A DNA stretch of 64,000 nt from Streptomyces griseomycini (GCF_014203535.1 NZ_JACHJI010000007.1:1-64000), one strand, 5' to 3'. Shown: positions 27,880-39,630, numbered from the stretch's first letter. Notes: generated by a model not told the origin, from the letters alone. A program made the numbers and translations.

Positions 27880-28505
27880 CTTCCGCCTTCGTGGTCGCCG
27901 TGCTGCCCGCTCTGTCCGTCCTGGCGGCGCAGGTAGTCGCTGAGTTCGTCGAGTTCGGCCCGCACCTGGTCGATCCGGGCGGGCGCGGGACGCTGCGGCT
28001 GCGGTACGGGGGTGTGGGGGACCGGGGTGTGGGGGACCGGGGTGTGGGGCGCCGGGGGCTGCGGCACGGGGGTGGGCGCGTACGGCGAGGCGGGCTGCGG
28101 GTAGCCGTACGGGGAGTGGACGCCCGGGGAGTGCATCGTCGTGGCGTGGGGCGACGGCGGCGCCTGGACCGCGTACGGGTACGGCTGCCGGTGGAGGCGT
28201 ATGTCCACGGTCAGGAAGTAGGCGCCGGCGGCCGCGCCGAGGATCAGGACCGCGGCCAGGGCGACGTCGGTCCGGGGGTCCGTCTCCGGCAGCGAACCGA
28301 CCACCGCCAGGCAGGTGATCGACACCGGGATGCTCACCCAGGCCAGTGTCCAGTCCAGGATCCGCCCCCGCAGGAACGCGATCCGGAACAGCGGCACACA
28401 GGCCAGCAGGCCGCACGACAGGAAACCGGCGGCGACGAACAGCACGCGCAGGGTGATGACCGTTGCCGCGCTGCGGGTGGGCGGCGTCGCGCCGTGGCCG
28501 TACAT
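27876..28505 (-). CDS. Membrane protein with Pro-rich repeat tail
   Basis: The 209-residue product has about three to four membrane helices in residues 15-105 and then a long cytoplasmic tail rich in Pro, Tyr and His. The tail holds tandem HTPVP repeats, encoded by a 15-bp direct repeat around 28014-28060, and a short charged helix at the end. The start at ATG 28505 has AGGAG 5 nt upstream. Its stop overlaps the kinase start, so the two proteins are co-produced; the tail has several potential contact or phosphorylation sites, though few Ser/Thr. I recognise no named family. Confidence 0.8.
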   Translation of the reverse strand: MYGHGATPPTRSAATVITLRVLFVAAGFLSCGLLACVPLFRIAFLRGRILDWTLAWVSIPVSITCLAVVGSLPETDPRTDVALAAVLILGAAAGAYFLTVDIRLHRQPYPYAVQAPPSPHATTMHSPGVHSPYGYPQPASPYAPTPVPQPPAPHTPVPHTPVPHTPVPQPQRPAPARIDQVRAELDELSDYLRRQDGQSGQHGDHEGGR

Positions 28506-28613
28506 GACTGCTCCTGGACAGGTGTAGCCGATGGGAACTCGGATGAGGGTCCGAGCGTATAGGCCGATGGGGACAACCGGTCCCGGGATGTACCGAACCG
28601 TTGCCGTACCGGC

Positions 28614-30680
28614 TCAGTCGGGCGCGATCGTCCCGTCGGTCAGACCGTCGTACATCCCGCGGACGAGCTGCTCGCCGAGCCGGCCCGCCCGCCGGAGCGC
28701 CCGCTCGAACGCGTCGAGGTCCCGGAAGCGCGCGCCGTAGCGCCGCTGCTCGTCCCGGGGGATCCGGGGCAGCTGGAGGCGCCGTACGTCGAGCCGGGTG
28801 GCGGTGGACGCGTAGCTGCTGGCCTGGCGGTTGTTGGCGGTGCCGCGCAGGAACCCGGCGAGGAACCACGCGTCGAGCGCCGCCGGGTCGGGCCGCAGCA
28901 GCACGAGGTTGCGGCCGAGCGCGGCCCCGGCGGTCGCCTCGTCGATCACCCGGGCGACCGAGCCGCCGCCGAGCACGGGGACGACGACGTCGCCGGGTTC
29001 GGTGAGCACCGCCTCCTCGTCGCTCTCCGGGAGCGTCCCGGAGGGGCCGGTGCCGGAGAGGACGTCGTGGTCGGTGAGGACGGGCACGCGCGCGTGCCCG
29101 CCGTTTCCGCCCGTGCGCACCACCAGCGCGCCCGCGCGCGCGAGTTCGCCGACGGTGGTGAGCGGCCGGCGCCCGGGGGCGGCGGGCCGCGCGGGGTCCA
29201 CGGGCGGTGGGGTGAGCTCGGCGGTCAGCCGCAGCGTCTCGCCGAGCCGCTCGTGCACCTCGGCGAGGAGGCCGGTGCCGTCCGCCGCGGCCGGGGGCGG
29301 AAGGTGGCGGGCCGGGGCGAGGTCGACGTCGTCGTCGAGGAGTTCGATGACGGGCACGGAGCGGGCGAGTCCCGGACGTTCGTCGAGGCGGCCGGCCCGG
29401 TCGTGGGCGCGCCACGCGTCGAGGACCGCCTCCCGCACCCCCTGCCAGTCGGGCCCGCCGCGTCCCTCGCCGGTGAACCGCCCCGCGTCGGCGAGCAGCA
29501 CCTCCGGGTGCGCGGGCGCCTGTTCGGGGCGGCGCAGCACCCACAGGTGCAGCGGGACGTTGTACGGGGGTGCCGCGCCGGCCGGCAGCGCGACGACGGC
29601 GCGCAGTGCGCCCCGGCGCAGCAGGTCGGCCCGGATGCGGCGGCCGGAACGGCGGGACGCGGCGGCGGGCGGCATCAGCAGCACGGCGGTGCCGCCGTCC
29701 CGCACCCGGGCGAGCGCGTGCTGCACCCAGGCCAGTTCGGACTCGGTGCGGGCCGGGAAGCCGTACTCCCAGCGCGGGTCGTAGGCGAGTTCGTCGTGCC
29801 CCCAGTTGCGCTCGTTGAACGGCGGGTGGCACAGGACGGCGTCGGCCCGCACCCCCGGGTGGGCGTCGGTGCGCAGGGTGTCGCCGGCGGCGGCGTGCAC
29901 GGGGGCGCGGGTGTGCAGGGCGAGGCGGAGCGCGGTGAGCGCGGCGAGTTCGGGGGCGCTGTCCTGCGCGTACAGCCGCTGGTCGGGGCGGGGGGCGACG
30001 GCGCGCAGCAGGGCGCCGGTGCCGCAGGCCGGGTCCAGGACGGTGCGGGCGGGGCCGGCCAGGTCGGCCATGAGACCGGCGAGGTCGGCGGGGGTGAGCG
30101 TGTACTGGCGCGGATGGGCGTCGAGGTGCCGGCCGAGCAGGAACTCGAAGGTCTGCCGGGCGCCCAGCTCGGCGGCGAGCTCGGCGGCTCCGCGGAGGAG
30201 GGGGACGGAGGGGAGCAACCGGGGAGCGGTGGGGGTGTTCACAGCGCCCGCACTGTTCACACGCGATCCGGCGACCCCGCCCAGCCTCGGTGCGAGCACG
30301 TGGTCCAGCGCTCCGGGCAGCATCGCGGCGAGCCGCTCGTCGGAGCCGGAACTCACCTCCAGCCAGACGGGGGAGCGGTCGTGGATCAGGAGCAGGACGC
30401 AGCCGGCGTGGGTGAGGGCGGTGACCGGTCCGTCGGGGTGGCCGGCGAGCTGCTGCCAGACGCGTTCCCGCAGGGGGACCTCGGCGAGCTTGCTGTGCCG
30501 GCGCAGCCAGTGCTCGACCTCGGCGAGGGCGAACGAGGGGCTGGTCTCGGTGCCGCCGACCGGCTTGGGGAAGTCGGCGTGCCGACGGCGCCAGTTGCTG
30601 ACGGCGGCGCGGCCGACCCCGGCCAGCCGTGCGATCCCGGCGGCGGTCACTTCTGTCGTGCTGTCCTGCATTCCCGGCAC
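28614..30680 (-). CDS. Solitary HsdM-like N6-adenine methylase with N-terminal HTH
   Basis: Protein of 688 residues. The first 65 look like a helix-turn-helix (AAGIARLAGVGRAAVSNWRR). The HsdM-type core follows, with the SAM-binding motif DPACGTG (216-222). Motif IV, normally NPPF or DPPY, reads HPPF (285-288), replacing the residue that contacts the target amino group. From about 480 onward the sequence resembles an HsdS-type specificity region, with LPRIPRDEQRRYGARF near the end. No restriction subunit adjoins it. It may be an inactive methylase turned DNA-binding protein, or an active one with an altered motif. The start is GTG 30680 (GGGGAG 8 nt upstream); ATG 30671 is an alternative. Confidence 0.85.
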   Translation of the reverse strand: MPGMQDSTTEVTAAGIARLAGVGRAAVSNWRRRHADFPKPVGGTETSPSFALAEVEHWLRRHSKLAEVPLRERVWQQLAGHPDGPVTALTHAGCVLLLIHDRSPVWLEVSSGSDERLAAMLPGALDHVLAPRLGGVAGSRVNSAGAVNTPTAPRLLPSVPLLRGAAELAAELGARQTFEFLLGRHLDAHPRQYTLTPADLAGLMADLAGPARTVLDPACGTGALLRAVAPRPDQRLYAQDSAPELAALTALRLALHTRAPVHAAAGDTLRTDAHPGVRADAVLCHPPFNERNWGHDELAYDPRWEYGFPARTESELAWVQHALARVRDGGTAVLLMPPAAASRRSGRRIRADLLRRGALRAVVALPAGAAPPYNVPLHLWVLRRPEQAPAHPEVLLADAGRFTGEGRGGPDWQGVREAVLDAWRAHDRAGRLDERPGLARSVPVIELLDDDVDLAPARHLPPPAAADGTGLLAEVHERLGETLRLTAELTPPPVDPARPAAPGRRPLTTVGELARAGALVVRTGGNGGHARVPVLTDHDVLSGTGPSGTLPESDEEAVLTEPGDVVVPVLGGGSVARVIDEATAGAALGRNLVLLRPDPAALDAWFLAGFLRGTANNRQASSYASTATRLDVRRLQLPRIPRDEQRRYGARFRDLDAFERALRRAGRLGEQLVRGMYDGLTDGTIAPD

Positions 30681-30771
30681 TCGCCCCGCTCCCCCTCTGT
30701 TCCCTGTGTGGCGACGAGCATACCGATGCGTGCAAGATCCAGGGGTTCACGAGCGTGCACTCACTTGTCAA

Positions 30772-30811
30772 TGTGAACCGTGTTGACTCGGTTTACAGTC
30801 TCTGCTGTGAT
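30772..30811. promoter_or_regulatory. Divergent promoter with inverted repeat
   Basis: TGTGAACC (30772-30779) and GGTTTACA (30790-30797) form an inverted repeat with one mismatch. It overlaps a rightward promoter: TTGACT at 30783-30788, a 17-bp spacer and TGTGAT at 30806-30811. The element lies between the methylase-like gene and the gene at 30873, so one regulator could control both. Confidence 0.55.
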
Positions 30812-30872
30812 TGACCCCGTGAACGAGCAGCCGTCGGCAGGTGGCGGTTGCCGCGTCGGGAGGGACACAGCC

Positions 30873-31352
30873 ATGGGCATGAAGAGCAAGATCGCGCTGG
30901 GCGCCGTCGTGGGGATCGTCGTCATCGGTGCCGTCTCGGCGAACTCCGGTGACACGGAGGGCGGAACCGGCGGCAAGGGCTCCTCGGCGTCCGCGGAGCG
31001 GCAGTCCGGCGGCGCGAAGTCGGGGGGCGGGTCCGACGCGAAGCCCGCCGACGACAAGGGCGCCGAGAAGGCGTCCCAGTCCGAGCAGTTCAAGGCGTTC
31101 GTGCAGAAGAACGGGACGGCCCAGGAGAAGGAGGCCGTCGCGCACGTCACCAAGGTCCAGGGCGCCGACGAGCAGAACGACATCCTCGACACCGCCGACG
31201 TCTACACCGACTTCACCGGCGGCGTCATGGGCGAGGGCACGGGCCCCGCCAAGCTCATCGCCTCCGCGTTCGCCGACTGGAAGCAGAGCGAGAACGGCCT
31301 CGTCACCGTCTACGACGCCGACGGCGAACTGCTCGGCAACGGCGAGTTCTGA
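30873..31352 (+). CDS. Exported or membrane-anchored protein of unknown function
   Basis: The 159-residue product starts MGMKSKIALGAVVGIVVIG, a single hydrophobic segment after a short basic end. A low-complexity Gly/Ser/Lys linker (about 25-70) follows, then a compact domain (about 75-159) with KVQGADEQNDILDTADVYTDF. This arrangement suggests a signal anchor and an extracytoplasmic domain. There is no lipobox. GGGAGG at 30858-30863 precedes ATG 30873. A lipoprotein gene follows after 45 bp on the same strand and may be co-transcribed. I recognise no characterised family. Confidence 0.8.
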   Translation: MGMKSKIALGAVVGIVVIGAVSANSGDTEGGTGGKGSSASAERQSGGAKSGGGSDAKPADDKGAEKASQSEQFKAFVQKNGTAQEKEAVAHVTKVQGADEQNDILDTADVYTDFTGGVMGEGTGPAKLIASAFADWKQSENGLVTVYDADGELLGNGEF

Positions 31353-31397
31353 CCCGTGCTCACCATCCGTTCACCGAGAACTCCGGGGGGACCCACC

Positions 31398-32201
31398 ATG
31401 CGTCGCACCGCACTCGCCGCCCTCTGCCTGGCCGCCGTGGCCACCGCCGGTCTCACCGGCTGTGGCGGCGAGGGCGGGGCGAACAGCGGCACCTCGAGCG
31501 ATTCGGCCGGACAGAACACGGCGAAGGAGCGGAAGAGCTCCCCGGAGCCGAAGGAGGAACCCTTCGCCGGACTGACCGGCGGCGAGATCGCGGAACGGGC
31601 CCTGAAGGCCACCACCGGCGCCTCGTCCCTGCGGATGAAGGGCGACGTCCCCGACGAGGAGACCGGCGGCACCATCCACATCGACATGGCCCTGAACGAG
31701 CAGGGCGAGTGCGCCGGCACGATGGGCCTGGAGGGCCAGGGCGAGGCCGAGCTGATCAAGACCGGCGACACCCTCTACATGAAGTACGACGAGGCGTTCC
31801 TGCGGGCCCAGAGCAAGGGCGAGCCCGAGGCCGACGTGGACGCCGCCGTGGCCCTGCTGGCCGGCAAGTGGACCAAGACGTCCGCGAAGGGCGCGGACGC
31901 CGGGGACATCGCCGGCTTCTGCGACCTCGACCTGGTGCTCGGGGACCTGGAGGACGAACGGTCGGAGGCGACCCGGGGGAAGACGACGACCGTCGACGGC
32001 ACGCCCGCGATCACGCTGGAGGAGCGGGAGGGCAGGGACCGCTACACCGTCTACGTCGCCACGGAGGGCGAGCCGTACCTGCTGCGGATCGACAGCGCGT
32101 CCGCCGCGGACCCGGGTTCGATCTCCTTCGCCGACTACGACGAGCCGGTCCCGGCCGACAAGCCCGCCGGAGACGTCCTGGACCTGGACGCCCTGGGCTG
32201 A
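31398..32201 (+). CDS. Lipoprotein of unknown function (LppX/LprG-like size)
   Basis: Exported lipoprotein of 267 residues. The signal MRRTALAALCLAAVATAG ends in the lipobox LTGC, with the modified cysteine near residue 22. A Ser/Glu/Lys-rich spacer follows and then a domain of about 210 residues with many beta-like strands (for example GGTIHIDMALNEQGE and GDTLYMKYDEAFL). The layout recalls mycobacterial lipid-binding LppX/LprG lipoproteins, but I would not assign that function from sequence alone. The start is ATG 31398 behind a G-rich ribosome site. Confidence 0.82.
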   Translation: MRRTALAALCLAAVATAGLTGCGGEGGANSGTSSDSAGQNTAKERKSSPEPKEEPFAGLTGGEIAERALKATTGASSLRMKGDVPDEETGGTIHIDMALNEQGECAGTMGLEGQGEAELIKTGDTLYMKYDEAFLRAQSKGEPEADVDAAVALLAGKWTKTSAKGADAGDIAGFCDLDLVLGDLEDERSEATRGKTTTVDGTPAITLEEREGRDRYTVYVATEGEPYLLRIDSASAADPGSISFADYDEPVPADKPAGDVLDLDALG

Positions 32202-32231
32202 CCCGCCCGCGGGGCGTCCCCGCCGGGCCGC

Positions 32232-32975
32232 TCACAGGGGGTGCCGCATCCACACGTTCGGCTCGACGTACACCGCGTGTCCGCGGGCCGGCTCGCAGCG
32301 CACCGGCACCAGCGCCCCGGGCACCTCGACGTCGCCCTCGGCGTCGAAGGGGAGGCCCGTCCAGCGGCGCCACTCCTCCAGCGCGGCGGACACCGTCATG
32401 GACGCCGGCGCCACGGAGGCGAGGGTGGCGCCGGCCCGGGCGTGGACGCGCAGCCAGGGGTCGTGCGGCAGCCCGTCGGGGCGCACCCGGCGGGCGTACT
32501 CCTCGATGGGGGTGCGCGGTTCCAGGTGCTTGGCGCTCGGGCGGACGGGGGCGACGACCTCACGGAAGCCGTGGAGGCGGGCGTTGTCGCGCATCGCGGA
32601 GAGCATCAGCGCGGACAGTCCGCGGCCCTGGGCGTGCGGGGCGACGGAGACCGAGATCGCGCTGACGGTGTCGGGGCGGACCCCGCGGCGCAGATCGGAG
32701 AAGGCCCACACGAGGACCTCGTCCCAGCCGCGCGCGGGCAGCTCCCCACGGCCCTCGGCACCGAGGGCGAACGGCACGCTGTGGGCGGTGGCGACGACCT
32801 CGCCCCGCGCGTCCTCGGCGAACAGCACGTACTCGGGCAGTTCGGCGGCGATGCGCGGGAAGTACGCGGCGCCCACGAGGTCCTCGAGCACGAACTGCGG
32901 CCAGGTGTCCGCCATGTCCCGCACCGGCTGCGCCATGAGGGGGCGGTCCGCGAGGCTCGAAACCCTGAAGTCCAT
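32232..32975 (-). CDS. GNAT-family N-acetyltransferase-like protein
   Basis: The 247-residue product has a GNAT core: the acetyl-CoA pyrophosphate-binding segment is SVAPHAQGRGLSALMLSAM near residue 110-130, followed by a helix and a strand FREVVAPVRP. The N-terminal 60 residues and the C-terminal part, with WLRVHARAGATLASVAP, are typical of an actinobacterial subgroup. The substrate is unknown. The start is ATG 32975. It is convergent with the lipoprotein gene and only 61 bp from the stop of the HNH lipoprotein gene upstream. Confidence 0.85.
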   Translation of the reverse strand: MDFRVSSLADRPLMAQPVRDMADTWPQFVLEDLVGAAYFPRIAAELPEYVLFAEDARGEVVATAHSVPFALGAEGRGELPARGWDEVLVWAFSDLRRGVRPDTVSAISVSVAPHAQGRGLSALMLSAMRDNARLHGFREVVAPVRPSAKHLEPRTPIEEYARRVRPDGLPHDPWLRVHARAGATLASVAPASMTVSAALEEWRRWTGLPFDAEGDVEVPGALVPVRCEPARGHAVYVEPNVWMRHPL

Positions 32976-33036
32976 GGCGTCACCGTAGACGTGAGTCCGC
33001 GCGCGGCGGAACGGGTTTCCGGTGCCCGGCCGCCGT

Positions 33037-33816
33037 TCAGCCGCCGCACTGCGCCAGCATCATCCGCCTGTCGGCCGACGTCACCGGCATCTCGTACTTG
33101 ACGGCGACCTGGGCGAAGCGGACCGCGTACGCGCACCGCACGGACCTGTTCGGCGGGAGCCAGGCCGCCGGACCGGAGTCCCCCTTGGCCGAGTTGGCGG
33201 GGCCGTCGACCGGGATCAGGTTGAGGGGGTCGTTCGCCAGCCGCTCCCGCTTGTCCTCGGGCCAGCGGGAGGCGCCCATCTGCCAGCTGTAGGAGAGCGG
33301 CACGACGTGGTCGATCTGCACCTCGGCGGCCTCCTGCTTGCGCCACTCGATGGTCTTGCCGGTGTAGGGGTCGGCCAGGGTCATGGCGATGACCACGCAG
33401 TCGGAACCGGACCGGAAGCGGAGGTCCTGGCCGTCGCGCCGGAGCAGGTCGTTGCGGGTGTCGCAGCCGTTCCGGGCCAGCGGGACCCCGTCGGCCGTGT
33501 CCATCCACGCGTACCCGAAGTCGTCCCGGTCGTAGCCCGTCCTCGGACCGCGTCCCCTCGTGGGCACCGTCTCGATGAGCTCGCGGGCCTCCGCCCTGTC
33601 GGCCTCGCCCGTCACGGGCGCCAGGCCCGGTTTCGTCCCGTCCGGGTTGTCCAGCGGGCCGGCGGCCCGCCCGTCCGCCGCGGCGCCCCCGCTCTCGTCA
33701 CCGGCGGGGGAGTCCCCGTCCTGGATCCCCTGGCAGCCGGCGAGCAGCACGACGGCGGCGCACACCGCCGCCCCGGTGCGTCCGACCGCCCGGCCCCGCC
33801 TTCCGTACCCCGCCAC
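33037..33816 (-). CDS. Lipoprotein with HNH-type (DUF1524-like) nuclease domain
   Basis: Exported protein of 259 residues. A basic start and hydrophobic stretch end in the lipobox LLAGC (Cys about 24), followed by an acidic Gly/Asp/Ala linker. The C-terminal domain (about 80-259) carries the HNH-like motif VQIDHVVPLSYSW, then NDPLNLIPVDGPANSAKGD and PAAWLPP, which match DUF1524/HNH secreted nucleases. Such proteins may degrade extracellular DNA or RNA for nutrients or defence. The GTG start at 33816 has GGGAGG 5 nt upstream. Three cysteines in the domain could form disulfides outside the cell. Confidence 0.88.
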   Translation of the reverse strand: MAGYGRRGRAVGRTGAAVCAAVVLLAGCQGIQDGDSPAGDESGGAAADGRAAGPLDNPDGTKPGLAPVTGEADRAEARELIETVPTRGRGPRTGYDRDDFGYAWMDTADGVPLARNGCDTRNDLLRRDGQDLRFRSGSDCVVIAMTLADPYTGKTIEWRKQEAAEVQIDHVVPLSYSWQMGASRWPEDKRERLANDPLNLIPVDGPANSAKGDSGPAAWLPPNRSVRCAYAVRFAQVAVKYEMPVTSADRRMMLAQCGG

Positions 33817-33987
33817 GACGTCCTCCCTCGCTCCCCTGTCGCCTGCCCCCGCCCGGACCGTGCGATGCCCGGTGACGTCCGCTCCACCGTAACGAGCGAA
33901 AGGTCCAGACCATACATGGCCCAAACGGGCATTCCTCGCCTGTCGCGCGTATCGTCTCTTCTGAGTCACCATCCGAAGGAGCTCTGC

Positions 33988-34173
33988 ATGGGTATCTTCG
34001 ACAAGCTCAAGGGCAACAAGACGGCACGCGAGAAGGCCAAGCACGCCTCGGACACCGCCGAGAAGAAGGTCAACGAGAGGACCGGCGGCAAGTACGAGCA
34101 GCAGGTCGACACCGGGCAGCAGCAGGCCGAACGCCGTCTCGGCATGGACCGCGACCGCCCCGACCAGCCGTAG
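33988..34173 (+). CDS. MT0933-like antitoxin-family small protein
   Basis: The 61-residue charged protein begins MGIFDKLKG and contains NERTGGKYEQQVD, the pattern of the MT0933/Rv0909-type antitoxin family. In mycobacteria a toxin gene follows; here no partner is adjacent, since the next gene is convergent mfd. It may be an orphan relative with a stress-related role. GAAGGAG lies 6 nt before ATG 33988. A strong hairpin follows. Confidence 0.8.
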   Translation: MGIFDKLKGNKTAREKAKHASDTAEKKVNERTGGKYEQQVDTGQQQAERRLGMDRDRPDQP

Positions 34174-34216
34174 GTCCCGCGTCGACCCGAGGTCGCGCCG
34201 GCCCCTGTTCACCGCA

Positions 34217-34252
34217 GAAGCCGTCCACGGCGACGTCCCCGTGGACGGCTTC
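34217..34252. terminator. Bidirectional terminator
   Basis: Perfect 14-bp inverted repeat (34217-34230 and 34239-34252) with an 8-nt loop, between two convergent genes. Confidence 0.85.
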
Positions 34253-34313
34253 CCGCGCTTTCCGTGCCCTCCGCGTTTCCCCGCGCCTTCCCGCGGCCCG
34301 GGACGGTGCCGTC

Positions 34314-37850
<3,537 letters not shown>

Positions 37851-38183
37851 TCGGGGCGCTTTCCGTCCGGGGGTGTGCAACACGACGGGCCCGACGCGCG
37901 CTGCGGGCCGGGGGTGTCCAGCGTACGACTGCCCGCCGTGGTGTGCCGACGACACCGGATTCCCGCGGCGGGCGCGCTCACCCGTCGCACCGCTCCGCCG
38001 CCGGCCGGGTTCCCCGGGCACGTGGCCCGGCTGCGGGCGTCCCGGCGGCCGTCCGCCCCCACGCCGTCCCCGGCGGCAGCCACGCTGCCGCCGGAACCAC
38101 CGTGCGGCCCCGGAAGCCGGGGACCCGCCGCCGGCCCCCTCCGGAGGCGCTCGGCGTCGGGCCCCCGGTGACGTCCCGGGCGG
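37851..38183. other. Intergenic stretch between XRE gene and mfd
   Basis: This 333-bp, very GC-rich gap should contain the mfd promoter and the end of the XRE transcript. I found no gene, strong hairpin or clear promoter. Confidence 0.4.
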
Positions 38184-38642
38184 TCAGCCCGCCGGGCGCG
38201 GCCCCGGGGCGGGACCTGGTGCCGGGCGGTGGCGAGATGCGTGGCCCGCGAGGTGCACCGGCCGTGACCGGTACGGGTTCTGCCTGGTCAGAGCAGTGCC
38301 GTCCTCGGCGGCTCGTGCCTCCTCCGGACCGAGGAAGGAGATGGTCACGCCTCGCCCCGGTCGCACCGTCAGGTACAGCACCGCGCCCAATGCCTCCGCT
38401 ATCCGCTCCAGCAGGGGCAGTGTCGGCATGTTCCGCCCGCACTCGAGCCGGGAGACGGCGGCCTGCGTCAGGCCGGAGCGGGCGGCCAGGTCCACCTGTG
38501 TCATCCCGGACTCCTCGCGCCTGCGGCGTACCGCCCGACCCAGGGACTCCTCGATCGACTCCCTCGCCGAGGGTCCCGGTAATTTCTCGGCGATGCCCCT
38601 TGTTTCCTGATATTTCCCCCGCGGTCCGTGAATGACAACCAC
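38184..38642 (-). CDS. XRE-family transcriptional regulator with a TTA codon
   Basis: The 152-residue product has one helix-turn-helix of the lambda-repressor/XRE type (about 33-90): SLGRAVRRRREESGMTQVDL, AARSGLTQAAVSRLE and MPTLPLLERIAEAL. The C-terminal tail is Arg/Pro-rich and probably disordered. Codon 21 is TTA (38582-38580), so translation should need the bldA tRNA found at 9439. The start is the GTG at 38642, which directly abuts GGGGA rather than standing at normal spacing. A later ATG (codon 47) has AGGAG but would remove the first helix of the domain, so I prefer the longer form. No anti-sigma or DUF397 partner is adjacent. Confidence 0.8.
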   Translation of the reverse strand: MVVIHGPRGKYQETRGIAEKLPGPSARESIEESLGRAVRRRREESGMTQVDLAARSGLTQAAVSRLECGRNMPTLPLLERIAEALGAVLYLTVRPGRGVTISFLGPEEARAAEDGTALTRQNPYRSRPVHLAGHASRHRPAPGPAPGPRPAG

Positions 38643-38995
38643 TCCCCGAATGTTTACTGCGCAACAGTCGTATTCAGCCTCCGAAGAACGCGGTCAGGCT
38701 ATGCGGGAAGCGGCCGGGGGCTCCCTCCACTTGAGCAAGATCTGAGCTCGCCCGCGGACGCCGCGACGGGCCGCGGCAATCCTGGCGAATATTCCGTCCG
38801 CCGCATATAGCACAACCGGCATACCGTAGCGGCCCTCTTCGGTCATTGCTGGTCAGGGGCCGCGGATTATTCAATTCCGGTTCGGTCCCGGAGTCGTCAC
38901 GGAATTAACGATTGCCCGACGGGAAGAGGGCGTGCCATCGTTGCCGCCACCTCGAACAGACCTCGAACAGTCATCGAACAGAAAGGACGGGAGTC
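38643..38995. other. AT-richer intergenic region between XRE gene and phospholipase
   Basis: This 353-bp divergent region is clearly less GC-rich than the surroundings and must hold both promoters. I see no supportable gene; short open frames here use atypical codons. The notable structure is the triple repeat at 38952-38981. Confidence 0.5.
38952..38981. repeat. Three direct repeats of TCGAACAG at 11-bp spacing
   Basis: TCGAACAG occurs at 38952-38959, 38963-38970 and 38974-38981, exactly 11 bp apart, one helical turn. The last copy ends 14 bases before the phospholipase start codon. The spacing resembles SARP-type activator sites; the position close to the ribosome site argues for a leader element instead. 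Confidence 0.7.
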
Positions 38996-39553
38996 GTGAA
39001 CACGCTACGTCTGGCCCTCCCCGGTGCAGCCCTCTCCGGTGTCCTCCTCGTGACCGGTGTGACCCCCGCCGTCGCCGCCTCCGACGCGCCGGCCGAGACC
39101 GTGACCGCTCAGGTCGGCCCCATGGTGACCAAGGCCCAGAAGGTCAAGAAGCTGGGCTCCCTCACGGGCAACTCGGGCGCGTCGAGGGACCGCTGGTTCG
39201 ACGCGCTCACCCAGCACAAGAAGGGCAAGGCGTCCATCAAGAAGTACCGCTTCGACTGGGGGACCGACTACTGCTCCGGGGCACCCGAGAAAATCTCGGG
39301 CGGCTACGACTTCACGTTCGCCTGCTACCGCCACGACTTCGGTTACCGGAACTACAAGAAGACCGTCGGCAAGAAGGCCTTCAAGAATTACCACAAGCCC
39401 CGTATCGACAAGGCCTTCCACACCGACATGAAGTTCGTCTGCGGGAAGAAGTTCTGGGCCGACCCGTACACGCCGTCGCAGCGGAAGAAGCTGAAGTCCG
39501 CATGCCTCAAGACGGCCAAGAAGTACTACGAGGCGGTCGTCGCCCTCGGCTGA
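38996..39553 (+). CDS. Secreted prokaryotic phospholipase A2
   Basis: Secreted lipase of 185 residues that cleaves the sn-2 ester of phospholipids, using Ca2+. A signal peptide covers about residues 1-29 (ending AVAA), and a Lys-rich propeptide-like part follows. The catalytic domain (about 60-185) resembles Streptomyces violaceoruber PLA2, with the His-Asp dyad in CYRHDFGYRNY (His113, Asp114), DWGTDYCSGAP, RIDKAFHTDMKFVC and paired cysteines for two disulfides. The many Lys residues in the middle are more than in that homologue. The start is GTG 38996 behind GGGAG. A perfect hairpin at 39589-39623 follows. Confidence 0.93.
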   Translation: MNTLRLALPGAALSGVLLVTGVTPAVAASDAPAETVTAQVGPMVTKAQKVKKLGSLTGNSGASRDRWFDALTQHKKGKASIKKYRFDWGTDYCSGAPEKISGGYDFTFACYRHDFGYRNYKKTVGKKAFKNYHKPRIDKAFHTDMKFVCGKKFWADPYTPSQRKKLKSACLKTAKKYYEAVVALG

Positions 39554-39588
39554 CGGGTGCGGTACGCCGGACAGCGGCACACATGAGC

Positions 39589-39623
39589 GGGCGGGGCGTG
39601 GGATCGGATCCCACGCCCCGCCC
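39589..39623 (+). terminator. Phospholipase terminator
   Basis: Perfect inverted repeat, arms 39589-39605 and 39607-39623, 36 bases after the stop codon. Confidence 0.8.
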
Positions 39624-39630
39624 GGCCACC

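Noticed and set aside
33988..34173. A complete toxin-antitoxin pair
   Set aside because: No toxin gene lies beside the antitoxin-like gene; the neighbour is mfd in convergent orientation.
38674..38874. 66-codon leftward frame in the XRE-phospholipase gap
   Set aside because: Atypical codon use, no ribosome site, and it overlaps the likely divergent promoters.
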